DNA from: Burkholderia ubonensis subsp. mesacidophila
Lineage (GTDB): Bacteria; Pseudomonadota; Gammaproteobacteria; Burkholderiales; Burkholderiaceae
Assembly: GCF_002097715.1 (NCBI RefSeq)
Contig: NZ_CP020737.1
Span: 1,736,001-1,800,000, forward strand
Reading direction: 5' to 3'
DNA length: 64,000 bases
A model generated the notes under the pieces. That model was given only the letters and a program-made list of their open reading frames with translations. It was not told where the DNA came from and did not search any database. A program made the translations under genes and the position numbers. Below, in pieces: positions 52,229-61,960 of the stretch; the first letter of the stretch is position 1, and the number at the start of each line of letters is the position of its first letter.

Positions 52229-55200
52229 ATGACGACGGTTCAACCCGACTGGCTGGCGCTCGCGACGCGTTTCGCGCAACTGCCCGACGCGCAGCGCGCG
52301 GTCTTCATCGACAAGCTCGGCGCGGCCGGCATCGATTTCCGCGTGCTGCCGATCCCGCCGCGCGCGCCGCGCGGCGAGCGCGTGCCGGCGTCGTTCGCGC
52401 AGACGCGGCTGTGGCTGCATCAACGGCTGATCGACGCGCGCGACGCGTACCACATCACCGAGCGGCTCGCGCTGACGGGCCCGCTCGACGCGCATGCGCT
52501 GCGGCTCGCGTGCGATGCGCTGATCGCGCGCCACGAGGCGCTGCGCACGACCTTCGACGAGGCCGCCGACGGCGTCATGCAGACGATTCATCCGCCGCTG
52601 CGCTGCCCGTGGCGCGAAACGGACCTGGCGTCGCTCGCCGAGCCGCAGCGCGGCACGCGCGCCGACGAAGTCGCGGCGGTGGACGAGGCGGAAGCGTTCG
52701 ACCTCGGCGTCGCGCCGCTCATGCGTGCGCACCTGATCCGACTCGACGCGACGCATCACCGGCTCGCGCTGACCGTGCATCACATCGTGTCGGACGGCTG
52801 GTCGTCGGGCGTGATGCTCGACGAACTCGCGGCGTTCTATCGCGCGTACGCGACCGACACGCCGGTGCCGCTCGCGCCGCTGCCGATCCAGTACGCGGAC
52901 TACGCGCTGTGGCAGCGCCGCTGGCTCGACGCCGGCGAGCGCGACCGGCAGCTCGCGTTCTGGCGCGAACGGCTCGACCCGCAGCGCGGCGTGCTGGCGC
53001 TGCCCGGCGCGGCCGCGCGACCGGCTCGCCGCAGCGCGCGCGGCGCGCGCCACGTGTTTTCGCTCGACGCGCCGCTCGCCGTACGGCTGCGCGCGTTCGC
53101 CGCGGCCACCGGCGCGACGCCGTTCGCGGTGCTGCTCGCCGCGCTCGACGCGCTGCTCGCGCGCGCGACCGGCGACGCGCGGATCTGCGTCGGCGTGCCG
53201 GCCGCGAACCGCGAACGCGCGGAAACGGCCGGGCTGATCGGGTTCTTCGTCAACACGCTGGCGATCGACGTCGACGTGACGCCGAGCGACGGCTTCGCGG
53301 CGCTCGTCGCGCGCACGCAGCGCGCGCTCGTCGACGCGCAGATGCACCAGGACGTGCCGTTCGAGCAGGTGGTCGACGCGCTCGGCGTGCCGCGCAGCGC
53401 GAGCCACCATCCGCTGTTCCAGGTGATGGCCGCCTACGGCGAGCGCCGCGCGCTGCCGCCGCTCGGGTCACTCGACAACGCGGCGGCCGTGGCGGTGCTG
53501 CCGTCCGGCACGCCGTCGGCGAAATTCGACCTGACGCTCAGCGTCGAGGCGACGCCGTCCGGCACGTTCGACGCCGCGTTCGTCTATGCGCTGGACCTGT
53601 TCGACGCCGACGCGATCGCGCGGCTGGCGCAGCGCTTCGTCACGCTGCTGGCCGACGCGCTCGCGCGGCCCAACACGCCGGTCGGCGATCTCGACTGGCT
53701 GCCGGAAGCGGAACGCGCGCGGCTGTTCGCGTGGAATGCATCGCCCGACGCCGGCGACGACGAACCGTTCATCCCCGTGCATGCGCGTGTCGCCGCGCAT
53801 GCGCTGGCGCGCCCGAATGCGCGCGGCGTCGCCGACATCGATCGCGCACTGACGCGCGGCGAGGTCGATGCGCGCGCGGCGCGGCTCGCGCGCCATCTGG
53901 TCGCGGCCGGCGTGCGCCCGGAAATGCGGGTCGGCGTCGCGCTGCAGCGCTCGGTCGACCTGCTCGTCGCGCTGATCGCGGTGCTGAAGTCCGGCGCGGC
54001 GTTCGTGCCGCTCGATCCCGCGCATCCGCGCGAGCGGCTTGCGCAGATCGTCGGCGACGCGCGCATCGAACACGTGCTGACCGACGCGCACAGCGCAGCC
54101 GCGCTTCCGGAATCGCCGTCGCTGCGCGTGTGGCGCGCGGATGCGATCGACGCGCTCGACATGCTCGACGACGGGGTGCACGTCGCGCTGCCGGACGTGC
54201 TGCCGGGCCATGCGGCGTATGCGATCTACACGTCCGGCTCGACCGGCGCGCCGAAGGGCGTGATCGTCGACCACGCATCGTTCGCGCGGCACTGCGCGGC
54301 GATCGCCGAACGCTACGGCGCGGGCGAGGACGACGTGTTCCTGCTGTTCCAGTCGGTCAACTTCGACGGCGCGCACGAAGGCTGGTTTTCGCAATACATG
54401 TCGGGCGCGGCCGTGTCGGTGACGGCCGACGTGCTGTGGCCGCCCGCGCAGACCTGCGCGATGATGGTTCGCGACGGCGTGACGATGACCTACGTGCCGC
54501 CCGGCTGCGCCGCGCAGCTCGCCGAATGGGCGCTCGCGCACGGCGCGCCGCCGACGCTGCGCTCGCTGACGGTGGGCGGCGAGGCGACCTCGCGCGAGGC
54601 GTTCGCGATGCTGCGCCGCGCGCTGCCGAACGTGCGGGTCGTCAACGGCTACGGCCCGACCGAGACGGTCATCACGCCGACGCTGTGGATGTTCCGCCCG
54701 GACGACGACCTCGCGAAGCTCGGCGACGCCGCCTATTTGCCGATCGGCACGCTGGTCGGCGCGCGCACCGCGCACGTGCTCGACGCGCGCCTGCATCCGC
54801 TGCCGGTCGGCGTGATCGGCGAACTGTATCTCGGCGGCGAGGGGATCGGCGTCGCGCGCGGCTATCTCGACCGGCCGGCGCTGACCGCCGAGCGCTTCGT
54901 GCCCGATCCGTACGGCGCGCCCGGCGCGCGGCTGTATCGCACGGGCGACCTCGTGCGGCGCCGCGCGGACGGCGTGTTCGACTTCATCGGCCGCGTCGAT
55001 CACCAGGTGAAGCTGCGCGGGCTGCGCATCGAGCTCGGCGAGATCGAGGCGCAGCTCGCCGCGCACGACGCGGTGCGCGAAGCGTGCGCGGTCGTGCACG
55101 GGCAGGGCGGCGACGCGCAGCTCGTCGCCTACGTCGAGCTGACCGACGACGCGCGCGCGGCCGCGCAGCCGGTCGATGCGGCGACGCTCGACGCGCACCT

Positions 55201-57214
55201 GCGCCGCACGCTGCCGGACTACATGGTGCCGGCGCAGCTCATCGTGCTCGACGCGCTGCCGCGCAACGCGAACAGCAAGGTCGATCGCGCGCGGCTGCCC
55301 GCGCCGGTGCGCGTCGAGCGCGCGTACGAAGCGCCGCGCGACGGCGACGAGGCCGCGCTCGCGGCGATCTGGCAGGACGTGCTGAACGTCGCGCGGGTCG
55401 GCCGCGGCGACCACTTCTTCGAGCTCGGCGGCCATTCGCTCGCCGCGGTGCGGGTCGCGACGCGCGTCGCCGAGCGGCTCGGCCGCGACGTGCCGGTGCG
55501 CGCGCTGTTCGAGGCGCCGGTGCTCGCGCAGTATGCGCGGCAGGTCGCCGACGCGCCGCGCGCGGCGCACGACGGCACGCGCGCGACCGGCGCGGCGGCG
55601 TTGCGGCCCGACGCGCACGGCGTGTGGCCGCTGTCGCCGGCGCAGCTCGGCCTGTGGTTCCTGTGGCGCGCGCAGCCGGACAGCGCCGCGTACGTGATTC
55701 CGATCGCGCTGCGCATGCGCGGTCCGCTCGACGTCGATGCGCTGCGCGCCGCGTTCGCGGACGTGGCGGCGGCCCATCCGGCGCTGCGCACGCGGCTCGT
55801 CGCACGCGACGACGCGCTGCCCGGACAGCGGATCGATGCTTTGGCGCCGGTCGCGCTGCCGATCGTCGACCTGTCCGCTTCGCCCGACGCGCTTGCCCGC
55901 GCGACCGCGCTGACCGACGACGATGCGCTGGCGCCGTTCGACCTCGGCGCCGCCGCGCCGCTGTGGCGCGCGCGCGTGCTGCGGCTCGGCGCGGACGATC
56001 ATGTGCTGTCGATCGCGATCCATCACATCGTGTCGGACGGCGAATCGATCGAGCTGTGGCTGGATGCGATCCGGCGGCGCTACGTCGCGCGGGTGCAGGG
56101 CGGCCACGCGCCGGTGGTCGCCGACGCGCCGTTCGTGCTGCCGGCGCCGGGCGCGCCCGCGCGGGTCGCGTACTGGCGCGACGTGCTCTCGAACCTGCCG
56201 CGGCGCGTGCTGCCTGAGCGCGCCGACGCGCCCGCCATTCCGCAATGGCGTGCGACGCGCACCGCGTTCGCGTTCGATGCGGCGCTGGTCCGCGCTGCGC
56301 GCGACGCCGCGTCGGCCGCGCACGCGACGCTGCCGATGCTGCTGCACGCGGCGCTCAACGCCGCGCTGTTCCGCGCGACAGGCGCGGCCGACCAGCCGGT
56401 CGGCGTGCTCGCATCGACGCGCGAGCTGACCGGCGATGCGGCCCGCGACGCGCTCGGCCTCTTCATCAACGCGGTGGTCGTGCGCACCCGGCTCGACGCG
56501 GCCGACCGCCGCGCGGACGTGCTGGCCCGCGTGCGCGACGCGGCGCTCGCCGCCTATGCGCATGCGGACGTGCCGTTCGCGGACGTCGTCGCCGCGCTCG
56601 GCGCGCCGCGCGCGGCGGCCGCGAATCCGCTGTTCCAGGTGATGTTCAACTACCTGCGCTCGACCGGCGCGGCGGCGCGCGACTGGGCGGGCCTGTCGCT
56701 CTCGGGATTCGACGTCGTGCGGCACCGCGTGGTGTTCACGCTCGAGCTGGACGTCGTCGAGCATCCGGACGGCCGCGTGAGCGCGGCGTTCTCGTATGCG
56801 AACGAGCTGCTCGACGGCCGCTTCGTCGACGCGCTCGTCGATACGTACCGCGACGAGGTCGAGCGTTTCGCCGTGGCAGGCGGGATGGCGCTCGGCGACC
56901 CTGACTCGCTGTCCGCCACCGAAGCTGCGCGTGCCGGGGCCCACGCGCCGGCGCAGGTTTCGGTCTCTCGTACCGCTGCCACGCTCGCCGCGCTCTGGTC
57001 GGACACGTTCGGCTCGGCTGCGCCGGCGGCGGACGCGGATCTGTTCGAAGCGGGCGCGACGTCGTTCGACGTCGTGCGCTTCGTCGATGCCGCGTGCCGC
57101 GCCGGTCACGCGCTGACGGTGGCCGACGTGTTCGCCGCGCCGACGCTCGCCGCGCTCGGCGCGCGCCTCGACGCACCGGCGGATGCGGGCACGGAGGTGC
57201 GCCATGCTGGCTGA
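52229..57214 (+). CDS. orbJ: Ornibactin non-ribosomal peptide synthetase OrbJ, final module plus C-T
   Basis: A 1661-residue NRPS, order C-A-T-C-T. Markers: C1 H-H-I-V-S-D-G ~184; A Y-T-S-G-S-T-G-A-P-K ~668; T1 G-G-H-S ~1068; C2 H-H-I-V-S-D-G ~1265; T2 with the unusual core G-A-T-S-F-D ~1609. The A-domain code is DGEYTGGITK, again hydroxyornithine-like, fitting N5-formyl-N5-hydroxyornithine at position 4. No thioesterase is present; the last C domain probably joins putrescine to the chain and so releases it (inference from product structure). The start overlaps the orbI end closely (AAGGA on the orbI stop codon). Confidence 0.94.
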   Translation: MTTVQPDWLALATRFAQLPDAQRAVFIDKLGAAGIDFRVLPIPPRAPRGERVPASFAQTRLWLHQRLIDARDAYHITERLALTGPLDAHALRLACDALIARHEALRTTFDEAADGVMQTIHPPLRCPWRETDLASLAEPQRGTRADEVAAVDEAEAFDLGVAPLMRAHLIRLDATHHRLALTVHHIVSDGWSSGVMLDELAAFYRAYATDTPVPLAPLPIQYADYALWQRRWLDAGERDRQLAFWRERLDPQRGVLALPGAAARPARRSARGARHVFSLDAPLAVRLRAFAAATGATPFAVLLAALDALLARATGDARICVGVPAANRERAETAGLIGFFVNTLAIDVDVTPSDGFAALVARTQRALVDAQMHQDVPFEQVVDALGVPRSASHHPLFQVMAAYGERRALPPLGSLDNAAAVAVLPSGTPSAKFDLTLSVEATPSGTFDAAFVYALDLFDADAIARLAQRFVTLLADALARPNTPVGDLDWLPEAERARLFAWNASPDAGDDEPFIPVHARVAAHALARPNARGVADIDRALTRGEVDARAARLARHLVAAGVRPEMRVGVALQRSVDLLVALIAVLKSGAAFVPLDPAHPRERLAQIVGDARIEHVLTDAHSAAALPESPSLRVWRADAIDALDMLDDGVHVALPDVLPGHAAYAIYTSGSTGAPKGVIVDHASFARHCAAIAERYGAGEDDVFLLFQSVNFDGAHEGWFSQYMSGAAVSVTADVLWPPAQTCAMMVRDGVTMTYVPPGCAAQLAEWALAHGAPPTLRSLTVGGEATSREAFAMLRRALPNVRVVNGYGPTETVITPTLWMFRPDDDLAKLGDAAYLPIGTLVGARTAHVLDARLHPLPVGVIGELYLGGEGIGVARGYLDRPALTAERFVPDPYGAPGARLYRTGDLVRRRADGVFDFIGRVDHQVKLRGLRIELGEIEAQLAAHDAVREACAVVHGQGGDAQLVAYVELTDDARAAAQPVDAATLDAHLRRTLPDYMVPAQLIVLDALPRNANSKVDRARLPAPVRVERAYEAPRDGDEAALAAIWQDVLNVARVGRGDHFFELGGHSLAAVRVATRVAERLGRDVPVRALFEAPVLAQYARQVADAPRAAHDGTRATGAAALRPDAHGVWPLSPAQLGLWFLWRAQPDSAAYVIPIALRMRGPLDVDALRAAFADVAAAHPALRTRLVARDDALPGQRIDALAPVALPIVDLSASPDALARATALTDDDALAPFDLGAAAPLWRARVLRLGADDHVLSIAIHHIVSDGESIELWLDAIRRRYVARVQGGHAPVVADAPFVLPAPGAPARVAYWRDVLSNLPRRVLPERADAPAIPQWRATRTAFAFDAALVRAARDAASAAHATLPMLLHAALNAALFRATGAADQPVGVLASTRELTGDAARDALGLFINAVVVRTRLDAADRRADVLARVRDAALAAYAHADVPFADVVAALGAPRAAAANPLFQVMFNYLRSTGAAARDWAGLSLSGFDVVRHRVVFTLELDVVEHPDGRVSAAFSYANELLDGRFVDALVDTYRDEVERFAVAGGMALGDPDSLSATEAARAGAHAPAQVSVSRTAATLAALWSDTFGSAAPAADADLFEAGATSFDVVRFVDAACRAGHALTVADVFAAPTLAALGARLDAPADAGTEVRHAG

Positions 57215-58220
57215 AGTGCGCCCGGACGGGCTGACCCCGATCGACACGTTCCGCCTCGCGCTGGCGGGCGGCCTGTTCGCCGCGCGCGACGGCGCGGAGA
57301 TCCGCGTCGCGCACGGCGACGGCATCGGCGCGCAGCTGCTGCGCGCGCAACTGGCCGACGACGGCGCGCTGCGGCTCGTCGCGTACAACCATCGCGCGGC
57401 GCCGGCCGACCAGCGGCGCGCGCTGCTGGCCGCGCTCGCCGCCGCATTCGCCGATGGCGGCGGGCATGCGGCGGTGCGGCTCGATCCGGCCGCGTGGCCG
57501 GCGGCGGCGCTCGATGCGCTGCGCGCGAGCGGCGTGCTCGCCGACGGCGGCCGCTGCGTGCGCGACGGCTGGGCGCAGCAGGCGGACCTGTGGCTCGCCG
57601 GCGCGCGGCCGCTGTGCGCGACGCTCTACACGCTGACGCACGGGCGGCGGCATCCGCGCCGCCCGCCCGCGCCGCGCGGCGACGTGTACGCGCGCGACCT
57701 GCCGGCGCTCGGCGTGCGCTTCACGCTGCGCGGCTGGCAGCCCGACGAGGACGGCGCGCGGCTCGCGCGCTGGTTCGACGACCCGCGCGTGCGCTCCGGC
57801 TGGCCCGGCGAACCGGCGGGCACGACGCCCGCCGCCGAGCCGCACGTCACGCCGCTCGTCGGCTGCTTCGACGACGAACCGTTCGCGTATTTCGAGGTGT
57901 TCTGGCTGAAGGAAGACGCGCTGGCGCCGCACGTCGCGCCGCGCGACCACGACCGCGGGCTGCGGATGCTGGTCGGCGAGCCGCGCTGGCGCGGGCCGCA
58001 CCGCGTCGCCGGCTGGCTGCCGTCGGTCGTCCATTACCTGTTTCTCGACGATCCGCGCACCGAGGTGGTCGGCTGCGCCGTGCCGGCCGGCCATGCGCGC
58101 GTCGTCGACCACCTCGCGCGCCACGGCTTCGCGCGGCAGCGCCGGCTGACGCAGGCCGCCGCGCAGCCGCTGTGGATGCGCACGCTGCGCGAGGCGTTCT
58201 TCGCCGGCCGTCACGTCTGA
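57204..58220 (+). CDS. orbK: Siderophore acyl/acetyltransferase OrbK (GNAT, IucB/RhbD-like)
   Basis: A 338-residue protein. The C-terminal half is a GNAT domain of the hydroxamate-siderophore N-acyltransferase type: G-D-V-Y-A-R near 158, Y-F-E-V-F-W-L-K-E-D near 231, D-H-D-R-G-L-R-M-L-V-G near 249 and H-Y-L-F-L-D-D-P-R-T near 275. ATG at 57204 has GGAGGT 5 bases upstream and overlaps the orbJ end by 11 bases. Together with OrbL it is thought to acylate the N5-hydroxyornithine at position 1 or set the acyl-chain range; sequence does not separate their roles. Confidence 0.87.
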   Translation: MLAEVRPDGLTPIDTFRLALAGGLFAARDGAEIRVAHGDGIGAQLLRAQLADDGALRLVAYNHRAAPADQRRALLAALAAAFADGGGHAAVRLDPAAWPAAALDALRASGVLADGGRCVRDGWAQQADLWLAGARPLCATLYTLTHGRRHPRRPPAPRGDVYARDLPALGVRFTLRGWQPDEDGARLARWFDDPRVRSGWPGEPAGTTPAAEPHVTPLVGCFDDEPFAYFEVFWLKEDALAPHVAPRDHDRGLRMLVGEPRWRGPHRVAGWLPSVVHYLFLDDPRTEVVGCAVPAGHARVVDHLARHGFARQRRLTQAAAQPLWMRTLREAFFAGRHV

Positions 58221-58254
58221 CGCGCCGGTTTCACCGACAAGGGAGCTGAGAGAC

Positions 58255-59622
58255 ATGCAGAGAGAAACCGTATTCGACCTGATCGGCGTCGGCTTCGGGC
58301 CGTCGAACCTGGCGCTTGCCGTGCGGCTCGCGGAGCGCAGCGGCACGCGCGCGCTCGCGCATTGCTTCGTCGAGCGGCAGCCGGCGTTCGGCTGGCATCG
58401 CGGGATGCTGCTCGACGACTGCCGGATGCAGATCTCGTTTCTGAAGGATCTGGTCACGATGCGCGACCCGACGAGCCGCTACACGTTCATCAACTACCTG
58501 TTCCAGCGCGGCCGGCTGAACGAGTTCATCAACCTGAAGAACTTCTATCCGACCCGTGTCGAGTTTCACGATTACCTGAGCTGGGTGGCCGACGCGTTCG
58601 ACGAGCACGTCCATTACGGCGAGACCGTGACCGGCATCGAGCCGGTGCGCGGCAGCGGCGCGCGCGTCGACGCGCTGCGCGTGTTCTCGCGCGACGCGGC
58701 GGGCCACGAACGCCAGCGCGTCGCGCGCGCGCTGTCGGTCGGCGTCGGCGGCGCGCCGGCGATTCCCGACGCGTTCGCCGCGCTCGGCCAGGACCGCGTG
58801 ATCCATTCGTCGACCTACCTGGCCGACATCGACCGGCTCGCGCGCGCACCCGCCGGCGAGCGCCGCCGCATCGCGGTGATCGGCGCGGGCCAGAGCGCGG
58901 CCGAGGTGTTCATCGATCTCGCGCGGCGCTTCCCGCACGTCGACGCGAGCCTCGTGATGCGCGCAGGCGCGTTGAAGCCGGCCGACGACAGCCCGTTCGT
59001 CAACGAGATCTTCAGCCCGGCGTTCACCGACGTCGTCTACGCGCAGCCGCAGGACGCGCGTCGCGCGCTGCTCGAACGCTACCGCGACACGAACTACGCG
59101 GTGGTCGACCGGCCGCTGATCGAGCAGATCTACGAAATGCTGTACCTGCAGCGCATCGACGGCGCGCCGCGCCACGCGCTGCTCGCGAACCGCGCGATCG
59201 AGGCGGCCGCGCGCACCGCGACCGGCCAGATCGAGCTGACGCTGCGCGACCGCCTGAGCGGCGACGCGCACACCGAGCGCTTCGACGGCCTCGTGCTCGC
59301 GACCGGCTACCGGCGCGACACGCACACGGCGCTGCTCGACGGGCTCGCGCCGCATCTGGGCGACGCGCTCGCGCGCGGCGACGTGACGCGCGACTACCGG
59401 CTCGACACGCCCGAGCACTTCGCGCCGCCCATCTATCTGCAAGGCTACTGCGAAGGCAGCCACGGCTTGTCCGACACGCTGCTGTCGGTGCTCGCGCGCC
59501 GCGCGGACGAAATTTGCGCGTCGCTCGAAAGCGGGATCGCGCACCCGGGCGAAGACGCCCGGACACAACAGACCAGACATGAAAACGGGGTGAGCGCAGG
59601 CCGGCTGGCCGTAGCGCTTTGA
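58255..59622 (+). CDS. pvdA: L-ornithine N5-monooxygenase PvdA
   Basis: A 455-residue flavin N-hydroxylating monooxygenase. FAD site G-V-G-F-G-P-S-N-L-A near residues 11-20, NADPH site G-A-G-Q-S-A-A-E near 214-221, and the A-T-G-Y-R C-terminal motif near 350. Hydroxylation of ornithine at N5 is the first committed step for both hydroxamate residues. GGGAG lies 10 bases before the ATG. It is spaced 34 bases from orbK, in the orbI operon. Confidence 0.95.
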   Translation: MQRETVFDLIGVGFGPSNLALAVRLAERSGTRALAHCFVERQPAFGWHRGMLLDDCRMQISFLKDLVTMRDPTSRYTFINYLFQRGRLNEFINLKNFYPTRVEFHDYLSWVADAFDEHVHYGETVTGIEPVRGSGARVDALRVFSRDAAGHERQRVARALSVGVGGAPAIPDAFAALGQDRVIHSSTYLADIDRLARAPAGERRRIAVIGAGQSAAEVFIDLARRFPHVDASLVMRAGALKPADDSPFVNEIFSPAFTDVVYAQPQDARRALLERYRDTNYAVVDRPLIEQIYEMLYLQRIDGAPRHALLANRAIEAAARTATGQIELTLRDRLSGDAHTERFDGLVLATGYRRDTHTALLDGLAPHLGDALARGDVTRDYRLDTPEHFAPPIYLQGYCEGSHGLSDTLLSVLARRADEICASLESGIAHPGEDARTQQTRHENGVSAGRLAVAL

Positions 59623-59667
59623 CAAAAGGGCGGCCGGGAGGCCGCCAAACAAGTGGAGCAACGAAAG

Positions 59668-61890
59668 ATGGAGTGGGTAACAGGCACACGTCGAGGCACG
59701 CGTCGGCGTGCGATCGCAGCCGCGGCAGGCGTGGCGTTTTATGCGGCGGCAGGCCAGGCGATGGCCCAGGCGGCGCCGAACCCTGCGGCCAAGGCGGACC
59801 CCGCCGCGCAGGCGAACGGCGCGGCGCCGGGCACGCTGCCGGCGATCAGCGTCAACGCGGCGTCGGAAGGCAGCGGCACGGTCGGGCTCGTCGCGCGGCG
59901 CAGCCGGACCGGCACGAAGACCGACACGCCGATCAGCGAAATTCCGCAGACGATCAACGTCGTCACCGCGCAGCAGATCGAGATGACGGGCGCGACCGAC
60001 GTGAACCAGGCGCTGCGCTATATCCCGGGTTTCTCGTCGTACGGCTCGGACAACCGTTCCGACTGGTACGCGGCGCTGCGCGGCTTCACGCCGACCGCGT
60101 ACGTGAACGGGCTGCAGGTGCCGAATACGATCAACCTCGCGAGCTGGCGCGTCGATCCGTACATGATCGACAGCATCACCGTGCTGCGCGGGCCGACGTC
60201 GGTGCTGTACGGCGCGGGCGACCCGGGCGCGATCGTCGACGTGCAGACCAAGCTCGCCGACGGCGAGCGCGTGCGTGAAGCCGGCGTGGAGGTCGGCGAC
60301 TATGCGCGCAAGCAGTTCATGTTCGACATCGGCGACAAGCTCGACGCGGACGGCAAGTACGCGTACCGCTTCGTCGGCGTCGCGCGCGACGGCAATGCGC
60401 TGATCGGCCCGAACAACGACCAGCGCGTCGCGCTCGCGCCGTCGTTTCGCTGGCGGCCGAACGCGGACACGTCGCTGACGGTGTCGGCGACCTACCTGCA
60501 GGACTGGGGCGACATCTCGTCGAACTTCCTGCCCGCGAGCGGCACGGTGCTGCCGAACCCGAACGGGCAGCTGTCGAAGGACGTGTACCTGGGCGACCCG
60601 AACTTCAACCACTACCGCAAGAAGCAGTGGTCGCTCGGCTACCAGTTCGAGCACAACCTGAACTCGATCTGGACGGTGCGCCAGAACGTCCGCTGGATGC
60701 ATCTGTCGCTCGACAACGGCTCGGTGTGGGGCGCGGGCCTGGTCGACGGCAGCACGACCGACGTGTCGCGCTGGGCGGGCCTGTTCCAGATGAACTACAG
60801 CCGCTTCGACATCGACAACAACGCGCAGGCGCGCTTCGGCACGGGGCCGCTCGAGCACACGCTGCTGCTCGGCTTCCAGTACAACCGGCAGACGTCGACC
60901 GACAGCGAATGGGTGGCGGCAGCGCCGGCCCTCAATATGTACAACCCGGTCTACACGCCCGTCACGAGCGCGGTGTTCGCGGACCCGAGCACCACGGGGC
61001 GCACCGACACGTACACGACGATGAACACGTTCGGCGTGTATGCGCAGGACCAGATCAAGTGGAACCGCTGGGTGCTGACGCTCGGCGGCCGCGAGGACTG
61101 GGTCAACATGCGGCAGGACGACCGCGCGGGCGGCACGCAGTCGAAGGCGGACGTCACCGCGTTCAGCGGGCGCGTCGGCCTCGCGTACCAGGGCGACTAC
61201 GGGCTGTCGCCGTATGTCAGCTACGCGACGTCGTTCAATCCGCTGATCGGCGTGAACCTGTTCGGCGGCGGGCTGGCGCAGCCGACCCGCGGCAAGCAGA
61301 TCGAGCTCGGCCTGCGCTGGCAGCCGCCCGGCAAGAACCTGATGCTGAACGCGGCGATCTACCAGATCAACCAGACCAACGTGCTCACGCCGACGCCGAC
61401 GAACCTCGATCCGGCCGGCACGACGTCGGTGCAGACGGGCGAGGTGCGTTCGCGCGGCATCGAGCTGAGCGCGACCGGCAAGGTGACGCCGAACCTGTCG
61501 ATCATCGCGTCGTACGTCCATCAGGACGTGAAGAACGTGAAGGCGAACGACGCGTCGCTGGACAAGTGGCCGGTCGATATCCCGCGCCCGCGCCAGATGG
61601 CGTCGCTGTGGGCCGACTGGACGTGGCACACGGGGCCGCTCGCGGGCTTCGGCTTGGGCGGCGGCGTGCGCTACCAGAGCGCGTCGGCCGGCGCGGCCGA
61701 CAACTCGCTGTCGGTCGCGAGCTACACGGTCTACGACGCGGCGATCCACTACGACGTGCGCAACTGGCGTTTCGCGGTGAATGCGACGAACCTGTTCAAC
61801 CGCCATTACATCAGCGGCTGCCAGTCGTCTTCGGTCTGCATGTTCGGCAACGAGCGCACCGTGGTCGCCACCGCGAAATACAACTGGTGA
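59668..61890 (+). CDS. orbA: TonB-dependent ferric-ornibactin receptor OrbA
   Basis: A 740-residue outer-membrane receptor of the FhuE/FpvA-type siderophore class. It has a long signal peptide ending A-M-A-Q near 37. The plug domain covers about 80-210 (T-P-I-S-E-I-P-Q-T-I-N-V-V-T and V-L-R-G-P-T-S-V-L-Y-G-A-G-D-P-G), then a 22-strand barrel with the C-terminal aromatic K-Y-N-W. There is no N-terminal signalling domain, in keeping with OrbS lacking a surface-signalling partner. ATG at 59668 has GGAG 9 bases upstream; the in-frame GTG at 59653 is less likely. Confidence 0.94.
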   Translation: MEWVTGTRRGTRRRAIAAAAGVAFYAAAGQAMAQAAPNPAAKADPAAQANGAAPGTLPAISVNAASEGSGTVGLVARRSRTGTKTDTPISEIPQTINVVTAQQIEMTGATDVNQALRYIPGFSSYGSDNRSDWYAALRGFTPTAYVNGLQVPNTINLASWRVDPYMIDSITVLRGPTSVLYGAGDPGAIVDVQTKLADGERVREAGVEVGDYARKQFMFDIGDKLDADGKYAYRFVGVARDGNALIGPNNDQRVALAPSFRWRPNADTSLTVSATYLQDWGDISSNFLPASGTVLPNPNGQLSKDVYLGDPNFNHYRKKQWSLGYQFEHNLNSIWTVRQNVRWMHLSLDNGSVWGAGLVDGSTTDVSRWAGLFQMNYSRFDIDNNAQARFGTGPLEHTLLLGFQYNRQTSTDSEWVAAAPALNMYNPVYTPVTSAVFADPSTTGRTDTYTTMNTFGVYAQDQIKWNRWVLTLGGREDWVNMRQDDRAGGTQSKADVTAFSGRVGLAYQGDYGLSPYVSYATSFNPLIGVNLFGGGLAQPTRGKQIELGLRWQPPGKNLMLNAAIYQINQTNVLTPTPTNLDPAGTTSVQTGEVRSRGIELSATGKVTPNLSIIASYVHQDVKNVKANDASLDKWPVDIPRPRQMASLWADWTWHTGPLAGFGLGGGVRYQSASAGAADNSLSVASYTVYDAAIHYDVRNWRFAVNATNLFNRHYISGCQSSSVCMFGNERTVVATAKYNW

Positions 61891-61960
61891 CGGCGCGCGC
61901 CGCGGCGTGCGGGCCGGTGCTTGCGCGTCGCGGCGGCGTTGTCCTTTTCTCACACGACCC

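Noticed and set aside
44549..53410. A very long minus-strand open frame (2953 codons) opposite the NRPS genes
   Set aside because: It is Arg/Ala/Val-rich with no recognisable domain, lies antisense to clearly conserved A, C and T domains, and arises from the strong GC bias at third codon positions.
42554..57214. Long direct repeats within the NRPS genes as mobile or duplicated DNA
   Set aside because: The repeated stretches are the conserved cores of homologous A, T and C domains, expected in any multi-module synthetase.
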